In this document: one piece after another, positions 47,335 through 58,593 of the stretch
Layout of the letters: each line of letters starts with the position of its first letter
Numbering within the stretch: the first letter of the stretch is position 1
DNA from: Telmatactis stephensoni
Taxonomy: Eukaryota > Cnidaria > Anthozoa > Actiniaria > Isophelliidae
DNA length: 64,000 nucleotides
NCBI GenBank assembly: GCA_029948255.1
Contig: JALIZF010001765.1
Location: 496,001-560,000 of the forward strand
Direction of reading: 5' to 3'
Program-made: the position numbers and the translations under genes
Notes under the pieces: generated by a model
The model's input: only the letters and a program-made list of their open reading frames with translations
Told to the model about the DNA's origin: nothing
The model's database searches: none

Positions 47335-50300
47335 TTACAATATTGCCTTGACTAACACATACATGGCAATGACAAGACTGGAATAGGAAGCATAAACAAC
47401 GGAAGATGAGCAAGTATCTGACTTTTCCAAGGCTGTCAGCGACTTGGCATATTCGCCCAACCATTTCTCGTAGGTATTCTTGACACCAACGGTCTTCAGT
47501 TTCTTGGTTGCATCCTTAAATAGCAAGTTACTCGAGTTGCTTCCGCCATACTTTTTAGATGAGAAGATGAGGAAATCCCCACAGTTGGAACTTGTCTTGT
47601 TGGCTTGGCAATTTTCAGATGCATACTCCAAAATCTTGAAGTTGTCACTATTGTCTTCACTCCTGGCCACCACAGTATGTGCAGGGCTGAATCCAAAGTT
47701 GCAATTTTCATGTGAATTGGCTGTTACCACTATATTGTAAAACATCACCATGTTAGATGTTGTTAATGTGTTGTAGGGGATGGAGAAGGAGTGGAGGTGT
47801 GAGAGAGGGGAAGTTTTTGCAACCCTTTTTATACTCCCTTTACTTTTATACCCAAAGTCACAAATTCCTAACCCTTTGGTATACCCAAAATTACAAATTC
47901 CCTACCTTTTATCTATACCTCTGGCCTCAAAAAGATACCGCTTTTGAGCAGAGCATCCCTGTTATAACATATACACTTATTTCAAAAATTGTTGTCGCAA
48001 GTCAAGCTACGAGCATCAAACCAAGACCGAAATGAATGCTGGTTTTATGATGGTAATGTATTCAAATCACACTTGTTTCTATAGAACTAATTACAAAATA
48101 TGGTCATTTTCACGCGCTTGTTACTATATTGCACTTAATTCTGTTAACAACAAGTGTGATTTGAATACATTATCACCATAAAACCTGTCCAACATTCATT
48201 TCCGTCTTCACTTAGTACCGCGATATGCTAAATGTTTCTTTGTTTTATTTAATTAAGAAAATGTTAAGAATTACTGCTGTTTTTGGTATATTCTGCAAAC
48301 TCGATCTGACTTTCAAATGCCAACTGCTATATAATTTACATAATTTCTTGCTTCTGTCAATCAAAAGTAAAAATCACTAATGAAGAACTATTAATACCAC
48401 AATGATATAGTATGGCTAATATATATCATTTAAAGATCTTAACGTAGGATTTTAGGAACTTGTATATTGATAATAAATTATTATGTTTTGTTGTCAGGAC
48501 GTGCTGGGCAGAAGCAAATAACCAAATTCCAATGGACTGTTTGAATGTCAGAGTTTGCAGAATATCGAAAACCACAGTAAAACGGAAAAAAAGATTGTTC
48601 ATAGGCCAAACAATTCCTTTATCTAAACTCTGTGAATTCCATTCCTTGAATTACCTGGGGATCATTTCCGGTGGGGATCATTTCGGGTACAACTTGGGGA
48701 TCATTTCCAGTCCGGGGATCATTTTGGGTCCTGTACACGCCTCACCTAGCTCAAAACCTCAAACATCCAACATTCAATGTTGAACCCAAGCAGGGACCCC
48801 ATAATTTTTTAGCCCCTATAAGCTGGTACCAGGGTTCGTACGGACTATGGAAAACCTGGAATTAGTCATGGAATTTCATGATTTCTTTTCCAGGCCTGGA
48901 AAGTCATGGAATTTAGATTAAGATCATGGAAAATCATGGAAAATGTCACAAGAAAAAATTAATAATCGTAGCTTAATTTATAGGCAAAAAGATGAAATTT
49001 TAATTTTTTCCAAAAGGAATCCATTTTCATGAAAAGTATCGTCTAAATTTTGGTCATGGAAAATATAGAAGAAGTCATGGAAAAGGTCATTGAAAGTCAT
49101 GGAATTTTGATACTCCAAAAGAGTACGAACCCTGAGTACTGATCAAACTCTAGAGTATGAATTTGGTTTGGTTTGGTGAATTATAGGCACCAAAAACAAA
49201 AAAAACAAAAACAAAAACAAAACCATGAATTTGACAAATTGCAGATCATATTACACTTCTCGTGATTTTATTTGTGATTTGATCCTTTGAGTAGGAGTAA
49301 TGGAAAAGCCAAGGGTTTACTGGCAGCTCTCGCTTTCCTCCTCCTCCCCAGTCTCCTGACCTTCTCCCACCCCTCCCCTTGAGAGCCAAGTAACGCAGGC
49401 TAAATATATTACAATTGTTATTTATATAATAATGTTAGATGTTTCTGTGATCATTTTCACAGGGTTCAAATGTTCAATATCACAATTTACCTTTAGTCGA
49501 TCCATCTGTGCACAAGTATTTATAGTATTTGGTCATGTTATTGCCAACAACTTCAGCTGTAGTAAGGTGTTTAACAAATGCAACATCTCCAGTACCATCC
49601 TTCATACACTTGAATGCACCAGTATATCCAGAATATTTATCATCTGATTTACATGATGGACAAAGGGCACATAAGTTGTCAAAGCCCTTGGCTACTTTTA
49701 AGCGTAGTCCTGTCATGGAAAATACAATTCATTATTAAAGATATATGTGCATGTCGATTGGTGTAGCCATATATCATGTTTATATTAATTGTAACACAGA
49801 AACACTGAGCTCATATAAAATATTGAAAAATATTTTATAAATTAGCAATATAATAGATATATAGTCTCCTTTGCAGCTGTTACTTGTCTAGCTCCCATTC
49901 CCCGGTGGTCCACTCCCACCAGCCAGGGGAATGGGAGCTAAACTAATAACAGCTGCAAAGGAGACTATATATAAATAGAACAATCACTTTGAATAGAGCA
50001 CTCAAAAAGCAAGACAAGCACTTGGCTCCTTAAAGCTTGCTTTTTTTGAGCTTCACTTCTCCCATCATGACATTTATATCACAGCTACTAGTACAATTTG
50101 TACAGAGCCTTGTGCACATATTGTTTATATTTGCTTAACTGAATATAATAAATTAGAGTGCATATTCAAATCCCCAAACCCAAATGCTGATGCAGCTATA
50201 ATGTACTAATAAGCTGATATAATTTAGCATCTTTGTGTTTTCAAACTGTCTCCTAAATTAATCGGTGTTATATTATTGTAAATTATATAACCTATTAAGC

Positions 50301-53300
50301 AGCCAACCTGGGCATGCACTTGCCCATTCCTGACGGCAGCCACTTAATAGTGCTTGCACTGTATGCCTGAAAAATAAAATATTAAGTTCTTTTTCTTAAT
50401 CTTAAGATCTTAACTTGATACAAATGCAAACTATATTCACCTGGTACACAGCTTTTGGCAAAGTATTTGGAAGCAGAGGCTGCATCACTTGGATCTCCAC
50501 ATTTACGAAATTCAGGAATGTCTTTAAGAAAATGTCCAATTGGCATATTCCACCCAGATGTCTTGCGAAAGCCTGTGTGGCAAGTTTTCCTTCCTTTCAA
50601 ATCTTTTAAGGTGACAGCCGTATCATTCTTTGCAACTGCAACTCCATAATACCCATGGGAATCACCAGTATCCTCATATGCTATTGGTACAAGACCATGC
50701 ATCTTTCCTAAAAAAATAGTTGTATATAGTTTGTATAAATTATATTTACACACTGGTAAAATTATATCTTTTTATAGTGTAATGATGACAAGATTTTGTA
50801 AAAGTATTGACTAATTTTGGACAATTATATTATCATTGACAGCAAATGAAAACAGTTAGGAATTAGCACTTTTCCACTATGTGAGTGTCATGGCTCTTAA
50901 AATTAGGTTGTATGGTTTATTCTGATTTTTTTTATTATATCAGGAAATTATATGGTGCTTCTAGAAACACACTGGTTACCAAATGTTTTTGAGTGCAGTT
51001 CTCAATTAAACTTAATATCTTTATAAAAAGCACAGAAACAGTTCACTTATTAAACTTTCTCAAAGAAATTCTCTCAATGAAATGAATTTTATAGTTGAGA
51101 TTTTTCATCCACAGATTACAGAGAAATCATTTTTTGAAATTACATGGCCACGGTGATCTAAATAAAGCTTGCATAACGAGGGGGGCGTAAGGGTTCGCGG
51201 TGATGCGGTATTGAATGATTTTTGGTCCGGTATTGCGGTAATTTTTATTTTTAAATGCGGTAATGCGGTTTTAAAAGTATACGCGGTTTGCGGTAAGTTT
51301 GAATATGAGGCATCGGTAATCGGTAAAAAAATAGTTGCGGTGAAAGTTTTCACTGGTCTCCAGCTTTCGGTTGCTTGTTTGTGTTTTAAAAATCATGGTA
51401 ATGCTGAAGGTCTGCAAGGCCGACCGAGACAAGGGTTCTGTCTGTCAGCGTATCAGCTTGCACAGTAAGATCCCATGTTATTGTGCAAGGCTTTTCCAGT
51501 TAATGATTGATGTTAAGATTTAATAACCGTTTACTCTTTTAACTTAAGGTCAGTTATAATGAAATTTATAATTGTTAGTGTATTTATTTAGTGTTATCAT
51601 TAATTTCTTGTGAAATATTTCTCAAAGCGCCTGCTTTCAAATACGCAAATGCGGTGATGGTATTTTGGTGAAGTTTATTGTGGTATTGTGGTATTTTACT
51701 TTTTTCTGTGCGGTATTGCGGTATTCGTAGTCCCCTTAGCCCCCCTCCATAACCAATGATCTGCATTCACCAGCTGTGTTGATGAAATTGATTAATCTAA
51801 TAATAATAAAATTACTAAACATATCAAACATATTGTCTCATTTGTGCAGGCTTCCATGTGTTTCTACTATTTGATTTCCTGTTTACCAAATAGGTTTCTA
51901 AGCTAATTTCAAGATGGTGGACATTATTGTCAGTGATAGTACTGTCCCTTACCAAATTTTGTTATACAAAATGTATATTCTTTCTGTACAAAAAGTATAC
52001 AAAGTAGTGAATACATTTGTATACAATATGTATACAATTGAATATCGAAATGTATACCTTTAGTATGCACAATTTCGGACTCATGTGTATACATTTTGTA
52101 TACAAAAGTGCTTCATTTGTATACTTTTAGTATGCACAATTTGGGACTCATGTGTATACATTTTGTATACAACAAATTAATACAAAATCTATACATCCAA
52201 AGTTTATGTATACAATATGTATACATACATGTACATATATACTTACCTGCAGTCTAGCTTTCATATACAGTAAATATATGTATATATTGATATGTATACA
52301 TGTGCCTCGATCTAAATAATTGCAATTCTAACGAAACTCAGAGATATTGAGACAAACTTTTTCTCTATATTTATTCATGGATATGGTATAAAAACTGGAA
52401 CAATAATAATTATAAAAAAAATAAAAGTAATAATAAATAATCTTTAGAAAAAGTATATTCCTGAAGCTGGTTGTACGAAGGGTGAATAGTGCTATCCAGC
52501 AGATAAATCCTTATCCAGCGGATAAAATCTATACAGTGGATAACTCTTATCCAGTTGATAACTTTATCCAGGCTTTGTACAATCGGCTTCTGGTATTTTT
52601 TTTATATTTAAATGTTATTTTACTATAACTAGAAATTTATTGAATTTTGTTAAATATGTTCAGTTGATGTATGGCATGTCACAAATTAATTACCCTTGCA
52701 AAATGATCCTAGGATATCCAAGGACATATTAAGATTTCCTAAGGTACACTAGTGTAGAAATGTAATATTTTCAAGCAATATGTCAGTTAAAGTGAAAGAG
52801 TTAAGAGAAACATCTTGAAATCCTAAATTGGCTTTAATATACTTTTTTTTTGATATTTCTTCAAAAGAATGATGTATAAATGTCCATCAGTTTACAATAA
52901 ATAGTTCCAATACAAGTAGTTCCAATCCAGCTATATACTTTACATCAGATCATAGTAATTATTATTTAAATTCTGTTAAAAAAAGTTGCCTATTTTGCAT
53001 GAAAACAAATTTACATGTAGCTAGTCTATCAAATGATTTCAGGTTATTTCATGACTTATCTGTACAGCTTGGACTGGTGAGTCTATTTTACATTGGAAGT
53101 CTTCTCCTTGTGCAATCTACAATGACAATTAATGAGTTTTATAAGATTACTGAGAGGAACTGAATTTTTTAAAACGATACAGCCAAAATAGACTACTAAT
53201 TTTTTTCATTTCTAGAATTCAAATAAAATTTAACTTTATCTGAGAACTTGGGACTACAGTGACTAGTAGCTGGAACAATGGCATTGAAGTCAAATCTAAA

Positions 53301-56300
53301 ATTTAACTTACTTTAGACAACAGACTGAGGCGAATCATTTAACTTAGTTATTCTCTGAAATCAGTGGGCAAAGTATAGCTCTTGGAAATCTATCCACAAT
53401 AAATGTTGAGATTAATATATAGGAAGCCACAGTGAAATGCTAAGAAATACTAAAATAGTTTTAAACCTACCTTCTCTGCATACTGGAGTGAGCTTTGAAT
53501 CTTTTGAAGACCGGACTCTGAGGTCGCTAAAGCATGTTATTTTCTTAAAATTTCCCTATCAAACAGTAATCTTCTGAAACAAAAGCATTTGTAAACCTCT
53601 TCTGCCACATTTAACAACAATAGAAAGCTAATATTATCAAGAAAAGAAGCCATTAAGAATTAAAAACTTGTCTTGTGTAACCGAAACACACAAATGGCCG
53701 CCAAGCCATTCAAATGTATCACATGACAAAATACAGTCCTCTAATTGGTCAGCTTGACTAGTCACCAGTTTTTGTCGGACTCAGTCTCATGTTCAGTATG
53801 TTCAGTATGGTAATTGATATAGACTTTCTTTTAATAATTATAATATCTAAAATCAGCAGCCATTACAGGTATAAATTGTGATTGATGTATCATACGAGTT
53901 GATTGGTGGCTATATTTTCTGTAAAGTGGATCAATCCTATTATTATTGCTATTATTTAAGACAGTGATTGTATATTTGATGTATACACCAGATATACCCA
54001 AACACCTTGTATAAATAAAGTGTTTGCCAGAAGGTCTTCAGTACTTTCTATGCCTGAGATTGTATATTTGATGTATACATCAGATATACAAATTTTACTG
54101 TTTGTATATTTGTTGTATATGATGTATGATTGATGTATAGTTACTCATATTTTTCTATATACATAAAGTATACATCAGAAACCCTTCAGAATCTTCAATT
54201 TCTGTGATTGTATATTTAATGTATACAACAAATATACACACAGCAAAATGTGTATATTTGTTGTATACTTTTTAGCCAAAATTGTATACATTTTGTACAT
54301 CAAAACTTGGTAAGGGGTTTCATCGCTACAATATCTGCAAGTTTTTTAATGGAATTTTGATAGTTTGGGGCCCCAATTTGCAGGAAAATCAACAAAAACA
54401 AATCTAAGTGACTTCCAAATAAGGTAATGCCTGCCCAAATATGGAATAGACTTCATGGCCATGAGAATGACATTTTTATAAAGATATGTTTGATTGTCCC
54501 TTTTTGAGCATGTATCCTCAGACTTGGTGAAATTACCTTAGTTTTCTTATCAAGAAGTAATGCCATCATCATCATTGTCACCAATATTACCATCATTATT
54601 ATTAGTCATCATTTGATTAATAGTTTGACACACTCAATAGTCCAGTTTTCACCTAGCATAGCTAGCTGCCAACCCTCCCGGATAATCCGGGAGTCTCCAG
54701 ATTTTGGGCCTCGTCTCCCGGTCTCCCGGATAAAGACCTAAATCTCCCGGATAATCGCTCGAACCCTAAAATCGCGGCCATTTTAACTGAAATATCGTCT
54801 ATCCTTCTTGAAAAATCGTCTTTCCAACCCCCCCCCCCCCCCCCCCACCCACTGAGCGTGAAAATCGACCCAATTCTAAGGAAAAAATGTTGATCTCCAG
54901 ATACGAAAGCCTTGGGGGTTGGCAGCTATGCCTAGCTGCCACGTATACATACATGTGCAATGGTATTTAAATAAGGTTAAATACATGCATAAAGTTCATA
55001 ATTAAAAACATTTGTCTATAGTTACATTTATTGACTGAGCTTTATGCATGTCACTGGCAAATGAAGTATATTTTGGTATAATGTATGTATGTACGTAGTC
55101 AGCTACTCATGCATATGCAATATTACCTGCAACATAGACCTTGCCGCTATCAAGGGTAATGAAGTCGGCCTCTTTATTCTTGATCTTCTTCATACAGTCC
55201 TCATCATCTGAACCAGCAACACATGAGGGAGCAATGGCAATACCTGTTTTATTAGAGACAACCTTGAGACCTATAACAAAGTTCTTACACTTGTCTTTTT
55301 CTTTGTCATTGACTGTGCACCAACGAAATGGCTTGCTGGTGGCTGGTTCTACAAAGACAAAAAGGAAAAGAAAAAATTAAAGAAAAAAATCAAATAAAGT
55401 AAAACAAAATCTAGAAATAAAGTGTTATGGAATAAATACAACAACTAATGTTTGCATTGGACCCGCCTACAGCAAAACAAAAACAAATTATTAGTCAAAT
55501 TTATATGACCCGGCCCCCTTGATCAAAATGAGATCTTGTCTTGTTTATAATATTCTACTAGCTGTTTATAACTTCTATAACTTCTATTTTAATGACTTGC
55601 AAGTTTGATTATAATTACATTCTGGGATATGCTGATCAATTAAATCTCGATCATCATTTTTTTCAAAATGTATTCAAGACCATTTTTTATGGCAGGATGA
55701 AAACATGAATTTTTTTTCATATATTATATTGCAATCTTCATGAGGGTGTGTCCAGAGCTGTCAGTGTGATTATCACATTCATTTCAATTGTAAATTCATT
55801 TAGTATTTGTATAGGAGGGCAATATCTGTATAAAGCCCTTAATTGAATTCATAATAATGGCCAGAGGGAAATACAGGATTAATAAAGCCCTACAAATTAC
55901 AAAGAAAACCGACTCAATCATGTAGGCTCTATACACCATGCACGCAAAGAAAAGACAAAACTACCGATACAGAACTTAACTTAATTAATTAACATTCAAA
56001 GACCTGAACAAACTCAGATACTGACAGCTCTGGACACACCCTCATGAAGATTGCAATATAATATATGAAAAAAAAATCTTAATTCACAGGTTTTTTTAAT
56101 TCATGTTTTCATCCTGCCATAAAAAATGGTCTTGAATACATAATTTTGAAAAAAAATGATGATCGAGATTTAATTGATCAGCATATCCCAGAATGTAATT
56201 ATAATCAAACTTGCAAGTCATTAAAATAGAAGTTATAGAAGTTATAAATAGCTAGTAGAATATTATAAACAAGACAAGATCTCATTTTGGTCAAGGGCCA

Positions 56301-56613
56301 ATTAATTAAAAACACTGTTCAGCACGCAATGCGATCATCAAATCAATTTGTATTATTAATTGGGAATACACAGAAGTGTACCACAAATAGAACTGAAACA
56401 AATATTATTAATTAGAATTTTATAGATTTTACGCCAGACATATATTGAGCTATATTATAGTGCATATTATTTATCTTTTTATACTATTTATTTAAACTCG
56501 ATAATTCAGTATTAAATAATTACTGCTAGAGAGTCTTATTAATTAGTTAAAATTTAAAGGGCCACAAGTTTATTAGCCTTTGGCTATTTAGTGCTACCCT
56601 CATGAAATAAAGG

Positions 56614-56651
<38 letters not shown>

Positions 56652-58016
56652 TATTATTATTATTATTAATAACTTTACATATGACGTACCGGCTGCATAG
56701 ATGTTAAGGTAGTCAGGAAATCCAATAATCAAAAATCTCGAGTAATACTGCATGTCATTTTCTGCCGTACAGACTATATTTTAATTTTTTTTGCAACAGT
56801 TAAATTTCCTTGCAAATTTTTGAAGTTTTATTTTTTGTTTGATGTGTAAAATTAAGACAGAATGTCGACGTAAACATTTTAATAATGACATGGTGGATTT
56901 ATGCATGGCTTAATTGATGCAAATTGTGAAAGCCTTTTGTTCGATTTTCTGTTTTCGAAAACTGCTGGCACGTCACGGCCTCAAAAATGCTTAAAATTGC
57001 CACCATGTAGCGCAAAAGCGAACACGGTGACCCCCTTTTAATTTGATCTTTGGAATCAGTAAAAGTTAGTAATCGTATGGAGTTTTATCAAAAATTAATC
57101 TATGTCAGGTTTTATTCATAAAACTTCTAAATATAAACGCAAGGGAGCGAATGACATGCAAATGGTACAATACAAGTTTTCCTTGAAAATTTTCTCTGGC
57201 TGCATTAGAAAGTATTGTCCTTGACAAGGAAAATAAAGTCATTTTTTGTCATCTAAACAAGCAAGTTTTCCATGTCAATGAAAATTTGTCGAAGAAGCAA
57301 ACATCCAACACACACATTTCTGAGTGACATTCCATTGAGAAACTAGACACGTTTTTTTCTCTACTTCAGGTGACTTTGTGGGATTTTATATTTGGTTTTC
57401 TTGTAAACGTGACCGAAACCACGCTTTTGTGCTTATGATCTGCAGGTTTTTGGCAGATGATGGAAAATAAAAACCTTTCGAAATATTCATAAATTTATGA
57501 ATATTTCGAAAGGTTTTTATTTTCCATTAACATAATGCTAGAGTTCGACAGGATTAACGGGCAGATCATAGGAATCACAATGACAAACGGAATTATATGC
57601 TATTCTATAGCTATTTCTTTCGAATATAAAAATCCTATTTTTGCAAGTAAAATTTGTATTCATCCTCTAAATCGCAATTCTAATTTCAGATCAAATTCAT
57701 CTCGAAATCAGCTGGAACGGGTTCATGTCATATTGGTGTAAACAGTGTGGGAATGTATTAGTACATTAAGAATGCGTATGGCAGATCATGAATGCAATCT
57801 GTACATTATCTGTATACTTATTTCACTGGCAAAGGTTTGACATGTAGCTCATGTCTTAGCTGATGCACCAGTACGAGTATAATTCAGGGTGTGATCCAAC
57901 AAATCGAGACTTATAAGTTAAATATAAACGAATTCCATAATCACAAATATTTCACATCACATACCAACAATGCCAACCAGAAATGCTGTAAGCACCAAGG
58001 CAGTTGACCACATCAT
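47335..58016 (-). CDS. Single-lobe transferrin, secreted and probably GPI-anchored, 6 exons
   Basis: Minus-strand exons: 58016-57965, 55348-55127, 50707-50441, 50358-50308, 49709-49491 and 47729-47335; GT-AG, internal junctions all phase 1, 401 aa. Transferrins bind Fe3+ with carbonate. Seen: signal peptide ([18 protein letters not shown]); the lobe opens [14 protein letters not shown]. Iron ligands are Asp84 (ITLDSGKVY), Tyr111 ([10 protein letters not shown]), Tyr226 (SGYTGAFKC) and His288 (SPAHTVVAR). The anion loop is [16 protein letters not shown], with Thr136 present but Lys140 where Arg is usual and Arg139 beside it. GDVAFVKH is conserved. After one lobe the protein ends in SSS...[14 protein letters not shown], a small-residue stretch plus hydrophobic tail like a GPI signal; most animal transferrins have two lobes. 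Exon 4 (17 codons) is the least certain: the alternative acceptor 8 bases upstream of it meets a stop. Head to head with the oxidase gene at 58594. Confidence 0.92.
48023..48209. mobile_element. Inverted-repeat MITE in transferrin intron 5
   Basis: GACCGAAATGAATG and AATGTATTCAAATCACACTT on the left are matched in inverse order on the right (AAGTGTGATTTGAATACATT, then CATTCATTTCCGTC). Arms are about 55-60 bp with small differences. Confidence 0.7.
48830..49134. mobile_element. hAT-like non-autonomous element in transferrin intron 5
   Basis: Ends CAGGGTTCGTAC and GTACGAACCCTG are perfect inverted repeats. The interior is built from variants of GTCATGGAATTT and GTCATGGAAAA. CAGGG-type ends are common in hAT elements. 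I could not find a clean 8-bp target duplication, so the superfamily is tentative. Confidence 0.65.
49858..49972. mobile_element. Hairpin MITE in transferrin intron 4
   Basis: Ends TATATAGTCTCCTTTGCAGC and GCTGCAAAGGAGACTATATA are inverted; the inner arms AGCTCCCATTCCCC and GGGGAATGGGAGCT also pair. Possibly a diverged relative of the TAGCCTCCTC family. Confidence 0.75.
51175..51752. mobile_element. Element with subterminal GCGGTATTGCGGTA repeats
   Basis: Ends GAGGGGGGCGTAAGGG and CCCTTAGCCCCCCTC are imperfect inverted repeats. Next to each end lie direct repeats of GCGGTA (left about 51200-51345, right about 51650-51725). About 0.58 kb, non-coding, in transferrin intron 2. Confidence 0.6.
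51954..54320. mobile_element. 2.4-kb non-autonomous element with GTATAC subterminal arrays
   Basis: Ends CCCTTACCAAATTTTG and CAAAACTTGGTAAGGG are inverted. Both flanks are arrays of GTATACA words (51970-52310 and 53970-54310), for example TGTATACATTTTGTATACA. The 1.6-kb centre has no ORF; nested at 52461-52590 is a small element with TATCCAGCGGATAA words and ends AGCTGGTTGTAC and GTACAATCGGCT. Lies in transferrin intron 2. Confidence 0.7.
54660..54930. mobile_element. MITE, AGCTGCCAACCCTCC ends
   Basis: The left end TAGCTGCCAACCCTCC and right end GGGGGTTGGCAGCTA are inverted. The interior has CTCCCGGATAA repeats and a run of about 20 C near 54828-54846. Transferrin intron 2. Confidence 0.65.
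55515..56303. repeat. Foldback element, about 260-bp arms, transferrin intron 1
   Basis: The left arm starts GGCCCCCTTGATCAAAATGA and ends near CCAGAGCTGTCAGT (about 55769). The right arm (about 56022-56303) is its complement, differing by a few substitutions and a short insertion. The spacer is about 250 bp. No ORF. Confidence 0.8.
56553..56670 (+). mobile_element. Dispersed tail plus (ATT)n
   Basis: A segment with GTTTATTAGCCTTTGGCTAT then CATGAAATAAAGGATTT runs into a long ATT repeat. It is the reverse complement of the unit at 34085-34185. Transferrin intron 1. Confidence 0.7.
57461..57526. repeat. Perfect 66-bp palindrome, transferrin intron 1
   Basis: The two 33-bp halves are exact complements with no spacer: TGGAAAATAAAAACCTTTCG on the left end and its complement on the right end. 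It lies about 440 bp inside intron 1, downstream of the signal-peptide exon. Confidence 0.9.
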
Positions 58017-58593
58017 TTTTGAGGTTCCAGAAAATTAATAAAGAGATGAGTTTCTGCAAAGTCGATCTTGTTGCTGCTTCAAGCTGGTAAGACCGGGCGT
58101 GCAAGTGGCGTTGACGCCTTATCGACTTGATTTTGCCAGAACCAATAGAAAACAATCAGGTTAAAGGGTCAAGCCTAATGAAAGCGTGATTGACAGCTGA
58201 GGTTTTACTTCCGCGCCCCTTAATCATTTGGAGCCCCCATCATCTGCATCATGGTCCCCATTCTTCGCTATACCAAAACCATTTTGGTTTTATACAGTGT
58301 AACTTCTTTTCAGCGAGGTTAACCACATTTTCTACTCTTTTCTCCATCATTACTACGCAGTTTTTATGAGCAATTATTTACATAAAATCCAGACAAAAGG
58401 GACCGACAAATGACAGGGCCTCATTTGGACGCACCCCGAATAGGAGGGGCTAGCTGACACCAAAACAGCTTGACCTCTGAAGTGTAGCAAGCTTGAGTGA
58501 ACGTGGATATATTCATTCGAGTGTATAGTCTCCAGATTCCACCACTCTATATGATAAGACCTTAAGAGATAGAATAAAATCCAAGCCAAAGCG
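58017..58593. promoter_or_regulatory. 577-bp shared upstream region of two divergent iron genes
   Basis: This separates the start codons of transferrin (minus) and multicopper oxidase (plus) and must hold both 5' untranslated regions, so it is a candidate bidirectional promoter. Seen: a CCAAT core at 58142 and GATA-type words (TTATCG at 58119, TGATAAG at 58552). There is no clear TATA box at the usual distance for either gene. Regulation by iron or copper is not shown by the sequence. Confidence 0.55.

Noticed and set aside
58292..58310. CAGTGT in the shared promoter as an iron-responsive element loop
   Set aside because: No bulged C five bases upstream and the flanks (TTATA and AACTT) cannot form the required stem.
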